Positions 33,839 through 43,206 are shown, counted from the first letter of the stretch. The stretch: 64,000 nucleotides of DNA from JAAYCI01 sp031548875 (GCA_031548875.1 JAVBQQ010000004.1:1-64000); one strand, 5' to 3'. Numbers and translations: made by a program. The notes: generated by a model not told the origin, from the sequence alone.

Positions 33839-33867
33839 TTGACTTGCGGAAAAAGGGACGGCATAAT
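33839..33867 (+). promoter_or_regulatory. Promoter of the athL-like operon
   Basis: -35 TTGACT (33839-33844) and -10 CATAAT (33862-33867) separated by exactly 17 bp; expected transcript start near 33874. Confidence 0.75.
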
Positions 33868-33885
33868 AGAAGTGTAACAATTAAT

Positions 33886-33913
33886 GGAATAGCTATTCCG
33901 AAGAACGGAATAG
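33886..33913. promoter_or_regulatory. Probable IclR operator
   Basis: The perfect 14-bp palindrome GGAATAGCTATTCC (33886-33899) plus a third half-site GGAATAG (33907-33913). It lies just downstream of the promoter and 39 bases before the start codon, fitting repression by road-block that is relieved by an effector. Confidence 0.7.
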
Positions 33914-33938
33914 AAAAAATAGAACAGGAGGAGACGCT

Positions 33939-36563
33939 ATGGCAGAAGACAGAAGCAAGAACAGCAAATCTGGCGAAAAGACCCTGATTCGCGACATCAG
34001 CTTCTGCGGGGTGCCGGAAAACGGCTCGAATGCATCCATGGTGGACGTGAAGGACGGCAAGATCGTGCGCATCCGCCCCATGCATTACGACTGGAAGTAT
34101 GACCCCGGGAAGGACATGAACCCCTGGAAGTTTGAGGTGCGGGGCAGCACGTTCGAGCCCAGCATGAAGACGCTGCTGCCCCCTTACTCGCTCGCGTACA
34201 AAAAAAGGGTGTACTCGCCTGCGCGGGTGCGCTTCCCCATGAAGCGGGTGGACTTTGACGCGAGTGGCGCTCCCGGCTCCACCGGCCCGGGCGGCCGCAA
34301 CGCCCAAAACCGCGGCAAGAGCAAGTATGTGCGCATCAGCTGGGAAGAGGCGCTGGACACCATCGCCAAAGAGATGGAGCGGCTGAAGCAGACCTATGGC
34401 CCAACCTCGATCTTGTACCAGTGCGACCAGCACGGCGAGAACAAGGTGGTGCAGGCCTGCCATGGCGCGGGCCGCAAGCTGCTGGACCTGTGGGGCGGCT
34501 ACCTGCTTCAGATCCGCCAGCCGGACAGCTGGGAAGGCTGGTGGTGGGGCTCGAAGCACTTCTGGGGCTGCGAGCCGGTGGGCCAGGGCAAGCAGAGCAA
34601 CCTGCTGCTGGACGTGGCCGAAAACTGCGAACTGCTGCTCTTCTGGGGCTGCGACCAGGAAACCACCCCCTGGGGCTGGCAGGGCCAGCTGCCCAGCCGG
34701 CTGAGCTACTGGTACAGCGAGTTGGGCATCAAGCAGATCTACATCTGCCCGGACGTAAACTACGCCGCCGCCGTGCATGCCGACCGGTGGATACCCGTGC
34801 TGCCCAACACCGACGCGGCGCTGTACCTGGCCATCACCAACGTGTGGTTCAAGGACGGCACCTATGATAAGGACTACCTGAAAAACCACGCCCTGGGCGT
34901 GGAGAACTACGAAGCCTACGTGATGGGCGAGGAAGACGGCGTGGAAAAGACGCCTGAATGGGCCGCGCCGCTGTGTGGCGTGCCCGCCCGCACCATCAAG
35001 GCGCTGGCCCGGGAATGGGCGTCCAAGCGCACCAGCGTGGTCATCGGCAACGGCGGCCCCGGCATCCGTGGCCCTTACGCCACCGAGCCCGCCCGCCTGC
35101 AGGGTCTCTGCCTGGCCATGCAGGGCCTGGGCAAGCCCGGCCGCAACCAGGTGAAGATGATCGAATGGGGGCTGTTCGACTTCCCCGACCAGTACGCCCA
35201 GCCCAAGCCCCTGCGCGTGCCCAATCTGCGCAAGGCCTACACGGGCGGGCATCCCTCGGACAGCCACGACCCCTCGCTGCCCAAGACCTACATCCCCAAG
35301 GCCATTCTGGAAGGCCAGTGCGAGTGGTACGGCTGCGAGAGCGAGACGGCGCCACGTGAGGACCAGTTCGTCAAGCGCACCTACCCGGCGCCCGGATGTT
35401 CCAAGATCCACGGCGTGTGGACCGACTCCCCCTCCTGGATCACCTGCTGGAACGCCGGCAACGACTATGTGCGCGCCATGCAGCACCACGACGTCGAGTT
35501 CATGTGGGCGCAGCACCCCTGGCTGGAGAATGATGCCCTGCTGGCCGATATCATCCTGCCGGTGAACACGAAGCTCGAGGAGGACGACATCGCGGCCGAC
35601 ATCTTCAGCGGCCAGTTCAACCTCCTGTATCCCGAGCACAAGTGCATCGAGCCGCTGGGCGAATCGTTCAGCGACTACGAGATCGTGTGCATGCTGGCCG
35701 ACAAGCTGGGCCTGTTGGAAGAGTACACGGGCGGCAAGAGCATCCCGGATCTCATTAAGTACGGCTGGGAAACCTCCCGCTGCTCCGACCTTGTGAGCTG
35801 GGAGGAGATGAACGAGAAGGGCTACTTTGTGGTGCCCACCGCCGACGGCTGGGAGAAGGAGCCCCGCGGGTTCCAGGAGTTTTACGAGGACCCCAAGGCA
35901 AACCCGCTCACCACACCTACAGGACTTTTGGAGTTTGAAGCTACGGGCCTCAAGGAGCATTTCCCCGACGACGAGGAGCGCCCGCCGGTGCCCAAGTGGA
36001 TACCGCGCGGCGTGAGCCACGAGGAGACGCTGGAGACCGACCGCGGCAAGGTCTATCCGCTGCTGGTCATCTCCAACCATCCGCGCTGGAGCGTGCACTC
36101 GCAGCACGAGGACATCACATGGCTGCGCGAGATCCCCACCTGCAAGATAACCGGGCCGGACGGGTACAAGTACCATCCCGTGTGGCTGCACCCTTCCACG
36201 GCCGCCGAGCGCGGCATCGAGGACGGGGAGATCGTGTCCGTCTTCAATGAGCGGGGCATCGTATTGTGCGGCGCGTATGTGACCGAGCGCATCATGCCCG
36301 GCGTGGCGTACATCGACCACGGCGCCAAGTGGGACCCCATCGTGCCGGGCGAGATCGACCGCGGCGGCGCCATCAACACCATCTGCCCGCGCAGCGTTAC
36401 CTCCAAGAACGCCGTGGGCCACGCGGTGAGCGGCTTCCTTGTAGAGGTGGAGAAGATAGACCTGGAAGCGCTGAAGAAGAAATACCCCGAGGCTTTTGCA
36501 CGGTCCTTCAACTCCGCCGCAGGCCCGGGCATGGACGCCATCCTGGCGGGAGGTGAGGAATAA
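33939..36563 (+). CDS. athL: Molybdopterin hydroxytransferase large subunit, pyrogallol-phloroglucinol transhydroxylase-like
   Basis: An 874-residue DMSO-reductase-superfamily protein without a TAT signal and without the N-terminal Fe-S motif, both as in AthL of Pelobacter acidigallici (about 875 residues). Colinear landmarks include the N-terminal VKDGKIVRIRPM, QPDSWEGWWWG, KCIEPVGESMSDYE-like KCIEPLGESFSDYE and SNHPRWSVHS. Asp196-Ser197-Trp198 align with AthL Asp174-Ser175-Trp176, Ser being the molybdenum ligand. His165 aligns with the active-site His144, but Tyr152-Arg153 of AthL align with Ala-Cys here, so the substrate may differ. The stop overlaps the small-subunit ATG. Expected to move or remove a hydroxyl on a polyphenol ring in the cytoplasm. 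Confidence 0.85.
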   Translation: MAEDRSKNSKSGEKTLIRDISFCGVPENGSNASMVDVKDGKIVRIRPMHYDWKYDPGKDMNPWKFEVRGSTFEPSMKTLLPPYSLAYKKRVYSPARVRFPMKRVDFDASGAPGSTGPGGRNAQNRGKSKYVRISWEEALDTIAKEMERLKQTYGPTSILYQCDQHGENKVVQACHGAGRKLLDLWGGYLLQIRQPDSWEGWWWGSKHFWGCEPVGQGKQSNLLLDVAENCELLLFWGCDQETTPWGWQGQLPSRLSYWYSELGIKQIYICPDVNYAAAVHADRWIPVLPNTDAALYLAITNVWFKDGTYDKDYLKNHALGVENYEAYVMGEEDGVEKTPEWAAPLCGVPARTIKALAREWASKRTSVVIGNGGPGIRGPYATEPARLQGLCLAMQGLGKPGRNQVKMIEWGLFDFPDQYAQPKPLRVPNLRKAYTGGHPSDSHDPSLPKTYIPKAILEGQCEWYGCESETAPREDQFVKRTYPAPGCSKIHGVWTDSPSWITCWNAGNDYVRAMQHHDVEFMWAQHPWLENDALLADIILPVNTKLEEDDIAADIFSGQFNLLYPEHKCIEPLGESFSDYEIVCMLADKLGLLEEYTGGKSIPDLIKYGWETSRCSDLVSWEEMNEKGYFVVPTADGWEKEPRGFQEFYEDPKANPLTTPTGLLEFEATGLKEHFPDDEERPPVPKWIPRGVSHEETLETDRGKVYPLLVISNHPRWSVHSQHEDITWLREIPTCKITGPDGYKYHPVWLHPSTAAERGIEDGEIVSVFNERGIVLCGAYVTERIMPGVAYIDHGAKWDPIVPGEIDRGGAINTICPRSVTSKNAVGHAVSGFLVEVEKIDLEALKKKYPEAFARSFNSAAGPGMDAILAGGEE

Positions 36564-37393
36564 TGGGGAAGGTACTCGTTATCAACTACGACGTTTGCAA
36601 CGGCTGCTACAACTGCCAGGTGGCCTGCAAGGACGAGCATGTGGCGAACGATTGGTCGCCCATTGCAAAGCCCCAGCCCGACGTGGGGCAGTTCTGGAAC
36701 AAGATCTACGACAACGTGCGCGGCCAGGTGCCCAAGGTGAAGGTGACCTACGAGCACAGCATCTGCCAGCACTGCGACGACGCGCCCTGCATCAAGGCGT
36801 GCAAGTCGCAGGCCATCTACAAACGGGACGACGGGATCGTGATCATCGACCCCAATAAGTGCCGGGGCAACAAGGTGTGCATGGAGGCCTGCCCATATGA
36901 GAACGTCATCTACTACAACGACGACCTGCAGATTGCGCAGAAATGTACCTTCTGCGCTCACCTGCTGGACGACGGTTGGGAAGAGCCCCGCTGCGTGGAC
37001 GCCTGCCCCACGGGCGCGTTCACCTTTGGCGACGAGGACGACCCGAAGATCAAAGAGCTGATTGCCAAAGCGGAGACGCTGAAGCCACAGCTGGGTGTGA
37101 AGCCCCGGGTGTACTACATCGGCCTGCCCAAGCGCTTTATCGCCGGCGCCCTGTTCGACCAGGAGGCCGACGAGTGCACCGAAGGCGTGCAGGTGACCGC
37201 CACCAACCTGGACACCGGCGCCACCCAGACGGCCACGACCGACAACTACGGCGACTTCTGGCTGAACGGCCTTGCGAACGGGAAGTACACGCTGCTGTTT
37301 GAAAAAAGCGGCTACCTGACGCAGAAGTTTGGCCCGGTGGACGTGACCCAAAAGGACATCAACATCGGCGACGTGGAACTGTGGAAAGCGTGA
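36563..37393 (+). CDS. athS: Transhydroxylase-like small subunit (Fe-S plus transthyretin-like domain)
   Basis: A 276-residue ferredoxin-type subunit. Cysteine motifs lie at 12/15/18/22, 68/71/76/80, 100/106/110 and 128/131/144/148. The third motif has Asn103 in place of one Cys. After KPQLGVKPRVYY, also present in AthS, residues 193-276 form a carboxypeptidase-regulatory or transthyretin-like beta domain (DNYGDFWLNGLANGKYTLLF), the unusual extra domain of the AthS structure. This two-domain build is the strongest evidence for the transhydroxylase family. It is translationally coupled to the large subunit. Confidence 0.87.
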   Translation: MGKVLVINYDVCNGCYNCQVACKDEHVANDWSPIAKPQPDVGQFWNKIYDNVRGQVPKVKVTYEHSICQHCDDAPCIKACKSQAIYKRDDGIVIIDPNKCRGNKVCMEACPYENVIYYNDDLQIAQKCTFCAHLLDDGWEEPRCVDACPTGAFTFGDEDDPKIKELIAKAETLKPQLGVKPRVYYIGLPKRFIAGALFDQEADECTEGVQVTATNLDTGATQTATTDNYGDFWLNGLANGKYTLLFEKSGYLTQKFGPVDVTQKDINIGDVELWKA

Positions 37394-37407
37394 AGGAAAA
37401 CAGCATA

Positions 37408-37446
37408 ACGAAGGGATCCCCGGCAAAACCGGGGATCCCTTCGTTT
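37408..37446. terminator. Terminator of the athLS-like operon
   Basis: Seventeen-bp perfect stem AACGAAGGGATCCCCGG with its complement and a CAAA loop, ending in CGTTT. Confidence 0.9.
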
Positions 37447-37594
37447 ACAGGACATTTCCGCGCGCAAAAAGGTCCTCGTACAAGCGGCGGAAAGTGTGTA
37501 TAATGAAAATGAAGAATTGTCTGCCGGGGGCATCCCCAGCGCAGGCAGGGGATAGAGAGATTTTTGCCAGACTATTTTAGGAGGTATCGTAGCG

Positions 37595-40441
37595 ATGTCA
37601 ACCCAAAAGCATTTCTCGCGAAGCGCACTGACACTCAATGGAGTGGTGCGGCATGTACTGTACGATGCGGAAACGGACAGCCTGGCGAGTGTGATACGCC
37701 GGATGGGGCTGACGGGCACGAAGGTGGGTTGCGGCACGGGCGTGTGCGGCGCCTGCTCGGTGATTTTGGAGGGCAAGGTCGTGCGTTCGTGCACGGTAAA
37801 GATGAAGAACGTGGCCGAGTTTTCGAACATCACCACCATCGAGGGCATCGGCACGCCGCAGTACCTGCACCCGCTGCAGCAGGCGTTCATCACCTATGGA
37901 GCCGTGCAGTGCGGCTTCTGTACGCCGGGGTTCATCGTTTCGGCGTACGGGCTTTTGCAGGAGAACGCCGACCCCACGCGGGAAGAGGTACGCGATTGGT
38001 TTGAAAAACACCGCAACGTATGCCGCTGCACGGGGTACAAGCCCATTGTGGATAGCGTGATGGCGGCGGCTGCGGTGCTGCGGGGCGAAAAGACGATGGA
38101 GGACATCACCTTCGCGCTTCCCGAGGGCGAGGACGTGTACGGCTCGAAGCTGCCGCGCCCCTCCGCGCTGGCCAAGGTGTGCGGCCTGGCCGATTACGGC
38201 GACGACGTGGCCCAGCAGATGCCCGAAGGCGTGGCCTACCTTGCGCCGGTGATGGGCGGGGTGCCCCACGCGCGCATCAAAGGCATCGATGCAAGCGAAG
38301 CGGAAGCGATGCCCGGTGTGTATAAGGTGCTGACGGCGGCAGATGTGAAGGGCTCGAATGATATCTCCTTCCCGGCCATCGTGCCCCGCCAGAAGGGCCA
38401 GGGCGCGCCCAAGTTCCCGGTGATCTGCGGCGAGAAGGTGAACCGCCGCGGGGATGTTGTGGCGGTGGTGGCGGCCGAGAGCCACGAGCTGGCGCGCGAG
38501 GCGGCCAAGAAGGTGAAACTGGACCTGGAGATCCTGCCGGCGTACATGAACATCCTTGAGTCTTCGATGCCGGGGGCGATGCAGCTGCACGAAAACGTGC
38601 CCAACCAGTATTTGTTCCAGCCCGCGTACAAGGGCGAGGACACGGCGGAGATCTTTGAAGATGCGGAATTTGTGGCCGAGGGCAGCTTCCACTCGCAGCA
38701 CGAGCCGCACCTGCCCATCGAGCCGGACGTGTTCCAGGGCTACTGGGACGAGGACGGCATGTTGGCCATCCAGTGCAAGACGCACGATCTGTACGGCTGC
38801 GGGGCGGAGCTTGCCCCCGCCATCGGCATGGATAAAGATAAAGTACGCATGATCAACAACGTGATCGGCGGCGCGTTCGGCTATACCACCATCTCCAATG
38901 TGTTCGCCATCGCGGGCGTGGCGGTAATGGCGCTGGACATGCCGATCTCGATGACCTTGAGCTATGAAGAGCACCAGCACATGACCGGCAAGCGCTCGGC
39001 GTCCTGGTCCAACGGGCGCATCGCGGTGGATGGGGCAGGGATGATCCAGGGCGTGGAGTTCGACGTGGCGCTGGACCACGGGGCCTACGCCGGCACCGCG
39101 TCCATCATCTTCGGCAACCTTGTGTCGGTGCCCTTCCAGGGATACAACATCCCCAACGTGAAGCTGCTGGCACGGGCGGGCACATCCAACCACAACTATA
39201 CCTGCGCCTACCGCGGCTTTGGCGGCCCACAGATCTACACCACAAGCGAATCTTTGGTGGACATGGGCGCCGAGGCCGCCGGGTTGGACGCATGGGAGTT
39301 CCGGTACAAGAACGCTGCCCGCCCGGGGGACCTGACGATCAACAGCCGGCCGTACCCCTATTACACGTACCCGGCGCTGTTGGAGGCCATCAAGCCGCCT
39401 TCCGACGCGTACAAGGCGGAGGCGGAGGCCGGGACGGCCGAGGGCAGGCAGATGGGCGTGGGCCTTGCCATGGGCGGTTTCAACGTGGGCAAGGGCTTTG
39501 TGGACCACTGCGAGGACGCGCTGGAGCTGCTGCCCAGCGGGGATATCGCCGTGTACAACACCTGGCAGGATATCGGCCAGGGGGCGGACATCGGCACGCT
39601 GACGCACGTGTTAAAGGCGCTGGAGCCGCTGGATATTAAACCCCACCAGGTGCGGCAGGTGGTGAACGATACGAAGAAAGCGCCGGATTCCGGCCTTTCG
39701 GCGGCCAGCCGCAGCCACTTCATGAACGGGCGGGCGATTCTGGATGCAGCGCGGCAGCTGTTGGGCGCCATGCGCAAGGATGATGGCAGCTACCGCAGCT
39801 ACGACGAGATGGCGGCCGAGGGCATCCCCACCTACTACATGGGGCATGTGGATGAGATGAACGAGGGGTATTCCCACTGCCAGGACCCCAACACCGGCGA
39901 GGGCAACCGGTTTGCACAGTACATGTACGGCGTGAACTGCGCGCTGGTGGAGGTGGATGTGGCCACCGGCAAGACGAAGGTGCTGCGGTTCACCTCGGCT
40001 GTGGACGTGGGCGTGGTGGGCAACCGGCTGGCGGTGGAGGGGCAAGGCTATGGCGGCCTCTCGCACAGCATCGGGTTTGCCCTGCAGGAGGACTACGACG
40101 GCACGGACAAGTCCGGCAACATGGCCGCCTGCGGCATCCCGTCCATCGCGGTGATCCCGGACGACATCAACCTGATCTTCTACGAGGAGAACCCGCGCGT
40201 GAACGGCCCGCACGGCTCTTCGGGCTGTGCGGAGGTTTTCCAGTGCTCCAACCACATGGCGGTCATCAACGCCATCAACAACGCCTGCGGCGTACGCATC
40301 TACGACCTGCCAGCAACGCCCGCCAAGGTGAAGGAGGGCCTCGAGAAGAAGAAGCGGGGCGAGAGCCTGACGCCGCCCAAGTACTTCTTGGGGTCCGACT
40401 TTGAGGACGAGCTGGAGGATATCCGCAACAATCCCATTTAA
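37595..40441 (+). CDS. mop: Molybdenum aldehyde oxidoreductase, Mop type
   Basis: A 948-residue single-chain xanthine-oxidase-family enzyme with no FAD domain, as in Desulfovibrio gigas Mop. Two N-terminal [2Fe-2S] motifs have Cys46/51/54/66 and Cys106/109/143/145, the same spacing as in D. gigas. The molybdopterin part follows and ends with GSSGCAE, giving Glu880 as the catalytic base. It oxidises an aldehyde to the acid and passes electrons through the Fe-S clusters. AGGAGG lies ten bases upstream. The downstream genes encode a probable electron acceptor, small redox proteins and XdhC. Confidence 0.92.
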   Translation: MSTQKHFSRSALTLNGVVRHVLYDAETDSLASVIRRMGLTGTKVGCGTGVCGACSVILEGKVVRSCTVKMKNVAEFSNITTIEGIGTPQYLHPLQQAFITYGAVQCGFCTPGFIVSAYGLLQENADPTREEVRDWFEKHRNVCRCTGYKPIVDSVMAAAAVLRGEKTMEDITFALPEGEDVYGSKLPRPSALAKVCGLADYGDDVAQQMPEGVAYLAPVMGGVPHARIKGIDASEAEAMPGVYKVLTAADVKGSNDISFPAIVPRQKGQGAPKFPVICGEKVNRRGDVVAVVAAESHELAREAAKKVKLDLEILPAYMNILESSMPGAMQLHENVPNQYLFQPAYKGEDTAEIFEDAEFVAEGSFHSQHEPHLPIEPDVFQGYWDEDGMLAIQCKTHDLYGCGAELAPAIGMDKDKVRMINNVIGGAFGYTTISNVFAIAGVAVMALDMPISMTLSYEEHQHMTGKRSASWSNGRIAVDGAGMIQGVEFDVALDHGAYAGTASIIFGNLVSVPFQGYNIPNVKLLARAGTSNHNYTCAYRGFGGPQIYTTSESLVDMGAEAAGLDAWEFRYKNAARPGDLTINSRPYPYYTYPALLEAIKPPSDAYKAEAEAGTAEGRQMGVGLAMGGFNVGKGFVDHCEDALELLPSGDIAVYNTWQDIGQGADIGTLTHVLKALEPLDIKPHQVRQVVNDTKKAPDSGLSAASRSHFMNGRAILDAARQLLGAMRKDDGSYRSYDEMAAEGIPTYYMGHVDEMNEGYSHCQDPNTGEGNRFAQYMYGVNCALVEVDVATGKTKVLRFTSAVDVGVVGNRLAVEGQGYGGLSHSIGFALQEDYDGTDKSGNMAACGIPSIAVIPDDINLIFYEENPRVNGPHGSSGCAEVFQCSNHMAVINAINNACGVRIYDLPATPAKVKEGLEKKKRGESLTPPKYFLGSDFEDELEDIRNNPI

Positions 40442-40891
40442 TTAAAATATGGTACAATTTGCATAGACGAATAAGAATCGAACTTTTTGGGTGCCATCAT
40501 GTTCGACACAAGCGGCCGGTGTTCCTTTGCGTGGAACTGTCGTTGCTCCCGGGAGTTTATACGAAATGTGAACTCCCGAGCCGGCGCTACGGAATACCGC
40601 CCGCTTGCATCGGACAGATGACCTTGGTTTTGGCTTTGGATGCACACACCTGAGTGAAAAACTTGGGTTATCAATTGGTGCTGCCGCCCGGCGTGAGTGG
40701 ATGGCGCTTCGCAGCGCAGTTCGCGCTGGAGCAGCAACGGCTCTGCGCGGAGGAGCGCCATCTGCTTACGCTGGGCAATCATCCGGGGTTCACATCCCTT
40801 TGCCTTGTGCGTAAAGAGCGAATCCAAACCTGGGCACGATATCAGATTTGGATTCGAATTTCATTCACCCAGATAAAAGGGAGGTGCGCAC
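40442..40891. other. Long leader between mop and the flavin/Fe-S gene
   Basis: A 450-base region with no convincing gene. It contains a possible structured RNA (40510-40606) and a long-loop stem CGAATCCAAA/TTTGGATTCG (40819-40828, 40847-40856) shortly before the ribosome site GGGAGG. An open frame beginning near 40654 runs out of frame into the next gene and looks accidental. Confidence 0.5.
40510..40606 (+). ncRNA. Candidate structured RNA element in the leader
   Basis: Nested complementary segments suggest a closed multi-stem fold: AAGCGG/CCGCTT (outer), CCGG/CCGG, GTTCC/GGAAC with a seven-base loop, CGGGAGTT/AACTCCCG with a 13-base loop, and a small CGG/CCG hairpin. It sits between a molybdenum enzyme and its accessory genes, so a molybdenum-cofactor-type riboswitch is one thing to test. 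I did not recognise a named family. Confidence 0.35.
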
Positions 40892-43186
40892 ATGGAGAGG
40901 GAAAAGGCATTTTCCTACACGGCCAGCTGCATTGCCGGCCAACCGCCCTCCTGCGTGTACGCCTGCCCTTTTCATTTGGATCTGCGCTCGTTCTTAAAAA
41001 AAGCAGCCAAGGGCCGGTGGGATGCCGCTTACAAAGAGCTGCGCACGTCGGTTTTGTTTCCGGAGGTGGTGGCCGCGCTGTGCACCCGCCCCTGCGAAGG
41101 GGTCTGTCAGCGCCGGACGGTGCTGGGGGACGACCCGCTGGCCATGGGTCTTATGGAGCGCGCTTGCATTGCAAACGCCGGGCGCAAGGAGGCCATCTCG
41201 TACGCCATCCCGCCTAAAGAAGAAAAAGTGGCGGTGGTGGGTGCAGGCCCTGCCGGCCTGAGCGCCGCCCTGCTGCTTGGGCAGAAGAAGGTTTCTGTAT
41301 CGGTGTTTGAAAAAGCCGGGGGCTGGGGCGGCTCTTTGCGGGCGCACCCAGACTTTGCGGCGTTCGAAGAGGAGTTTGCTTCCGCTTTTGCCGCGGTGGA
41401 GGTGGACTTCCACTACGGTGCCGAGGTGCGCGCGCTTGCCGAGCTTGCCGCATATGACGCCGTGCTGCTGGCCACCGGCAGGGGAGGGGAGACATTCGGC
41501 CTGCTGCCGGGCTGGGACGAGACGCTCTTTTCCACGAACGACCCACGCGTCTACCTGTGCGGGGAGATGACCGGCGTTTCGTTGGTGGAGGGCATGGCGC
41601 AGGCGATTGGCGCCGTGCGCAGCATCGAAGCATACCTGCAGGCGGGCAGCACCAGTTTTGCCGCCGCACAGCAGCAATGGGACGCGGCCCATTGCACGCG
41701 CTTTGTGCCCCATCCGGGCAAAGTGAGCGAGCCCGGCGTGCGCCCCGCGGGTGAAGCATATGCCCCGGAGGAAGCACAGGCCGAGGCCGCCCGCTGTATG
41801 CAGTGCGACTGCGACGCCTGCATGCAGGCGTGCGAACTGCTGGTGAACTACAAGAAAAAGCCGCCGCGCTTGGGCAACGACGTGTTCATGGACAGCCAGG
41901 GCCGCAACTCGGTGAGCAGCGCGAACATCACCCGCCAAACATGGAGCTGCAACCTGTGCGGCCGGTGCGGCAACAAATGCCACCTAGGGGTGGACGTGCG
42001 CGGGCTGTTCCAGCTCTCCCGGGCGGACCGGGTGCAGAGCGGGTACTACCCGCCCGCCCTGCACGACTATTGGCTGCGGGAGATGGCCTTCCACGCCGGG
42101 GTGGGCAGCATTGCCGCCACAAAGGATGGAGCGGACAGCTGCACATATGCGTTTTTTTCCGGCTGTGCGCTGGGGGATGTGAACCCCGCGCATGTACAGC
42201 AGGCTTATGCGGTTTTGCGCGAAAAGATTGATGCCGGACTGCTCTTGAACTGCTGCGGCGCACCCGCCTGGTGGGCGGGGGAGGATGCCGTTTTTGAGGC
42301 GCATCTGGCGGCGCTACAGGCGCTGTGGGAGGGGCTGGGACGGCCGACGCTGGTGGTGGCCTGCGCTACCTGCCTGCGGATGCTGGGCACATTCCTGCCT
42401 GAGATACCGCTGGTTTCGTTGTATGAAGTGCTGGCCGAACACGCGCCTGCCGGCGGAGCTTCGCCGCTGTTTGCACATGCCGCCCTGTTCGACCCCTGCG
42501 CCGCCTGGGGGCAGGACGGGATGAGGGCCAGTGTGCGCAAGCTGTGCGCCGATGGAGGGGTGACGCTGAGCGACTACGACAGTGACGGCCAGTGCTGCGG
42601 CTTTGGCGGCCATATGCAGCTGGCGGATCCCGCGCTGTATGATGAGATCACCCACGCGCGCATCGCGGAGACAGACGCGCCGTTCATCGTGTACTGCGCC
42701 AACTGCAGGAACGTGTTCAGCGCGGCGGACAAGCCCTGTGCGCACGTGCTGGACGTGGTGTTCGGGCTATTGGATGAAAATGCGCCGGGAGACGCACCGG
42801 CCGCAACCGTGCCCACACTGGACGAGAAGCGCAGGAACAGCCTGCAACTGAAAAAGGAACTGATGCGCATGTATTGGGGAGAGGATTTTTCGCCCGAGGC
42901 CGCGCCCTGGGAGGCTTTACGGGTCTGCCTTGCGCCCGGGGTGGCGGAGAAGATGGAAAAGCGGCTCGTCACGCTGGAAGACGTGCGAGAGACGATCTGG
43001 CGTGCGCGTGAGGCGGGCGAGGGCTTTTGCAACGCGGACGGGGAGATCTTGTGCAGCCTGCCGGGGCAAAACGTGACCTACTGGGTGCTGTACAGCATGC
43101 AGCGGGAGCCGGACGGGGGCGAATGCGCCCATGTGGCCGACGTGTATTCCCACCGCATGCGCCCGCGCGAGCAGGCGGACGTTTGA
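40892..43186 (+). CDS. Flavin/Fe-S oxidoreductase with heterodisulfide-reductase CCG domains
   Basis: A 764-residue multi-domain protein. In order: GltD-like Fe-S domain (CVYACPFHLDL...TRPCEGVC, residues 20-75), FAD-binding domain (VVGAGPAGLSAALL, from 110, shorter than in GltD), two ferredoxin motifs (CMQCDCDACMQAC near 301, CNLCGRCGNKC near 352), two CCG domains (NCCGAPAWW and QCCGFGGHM, 419-600) and a helical C-terminal domain. It probably takes electrons from the aldehyde oxidoreductase to a disulfide, NAD(P) or membrane acceptor. A homologous gene accompanies Mop in Desulfovibrio (recalled from the DVU_1551-1559 neighbourhood). Confidence 0.82.
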   Translation: MEREKAFSYTASCIAGQPPSCVYACPFHLDLRSFLKKAAKGRWDAAYKELRTSVLFPEVVAALCTRPCEGVCQRRTVLGDDPLAMGLMERACIANAGRKEAISYAIPPKEEKVAVVGAGPAGLSAALLLGQKKVSVSVFEKAGGWGGSLRAHPDFAAFEEEFASAFAAVEVDFHYGAEVRALAELAAYDAVLLATGRGGETFGLLPGWDETLFSTNDPRVYLCGEMTGVSLVEGMAQAIGAVRSIEAYLQAGSTSFAAAQQQWDAAHCTRFVPHPGKVSEPGVRPAGEAYAPEEAQAEAARCMQCDCDACMQACELLVNYKKKPPRLGNDVFMDSQGRNSVSSANITRQTWSCNLCGRCGNKCHLGVDVRGLFQLSRADRVQSGYYPPALHDYWLREMAFHAGVGSIAATKDGADSCTYAFFSGCALGDVNPAHVQQAYAVLREKIDAGLLLNCCGAPAWWAGEDAVFEAHLAALQALWEGLGRPTLVVACATCLRMLGTFLPEIPLVSLYEVLAEHAPAGGASPLFAHAALFDPCAAWGQDGMRASVRKLCADGGVTLSDYDSDGQCCGFGGHMQLADPALYDEITHARIAETDAPFIVYCANCRNVFSAADKPCAHVLDVVFGLLDENAPGDAPAATVPTLDEKRRNSLQLKKELMRMYWGEDFSPEAAPWEALRVCLAPGVAEKMEKRLVTLEDVRETIWRAREAGEGFCNADGEILCSLPGQNVTYWVLYSMQREPDGGECAHVADVYSHRMRPREQADV

Positions 43187-43206
43187 TGGACGGGAGAGGG
43201 GACGCG

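Noticed and set aside
33705..36422. 905-codon open frame antisense to the athL-like gene
   Set aside because: Same antisense artefact; the sense strand encodes a clear molybdopterin enzyme, and the antisense product has no motif or plausible start.
33939..36563. Catechol or dopamine dehydroxylase of the Eggerthella type
   Set aside because: Those enzymes are about 1000 residues with TAT signals; this protein lacks the signal and pairs with an AthS-type transthyretin-domain subunit.
37598..39607. 669-codon open frame antisense to the aldehyde oxidoreductase
   Set aside because: Opposite-strand frame created by GC-rich codon use; it has no ribosome site, and its translation is rich in His, Arg and Gly without a recognisable domain, while the sense frame has all Mop motifs.
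40654..41217. 187-codon frame spanning the leader and start of the flavin/Fe-S gene
   Set aside because: GTG start without ribosome site; it runs out of frame deep into the real gene and shows no domain.
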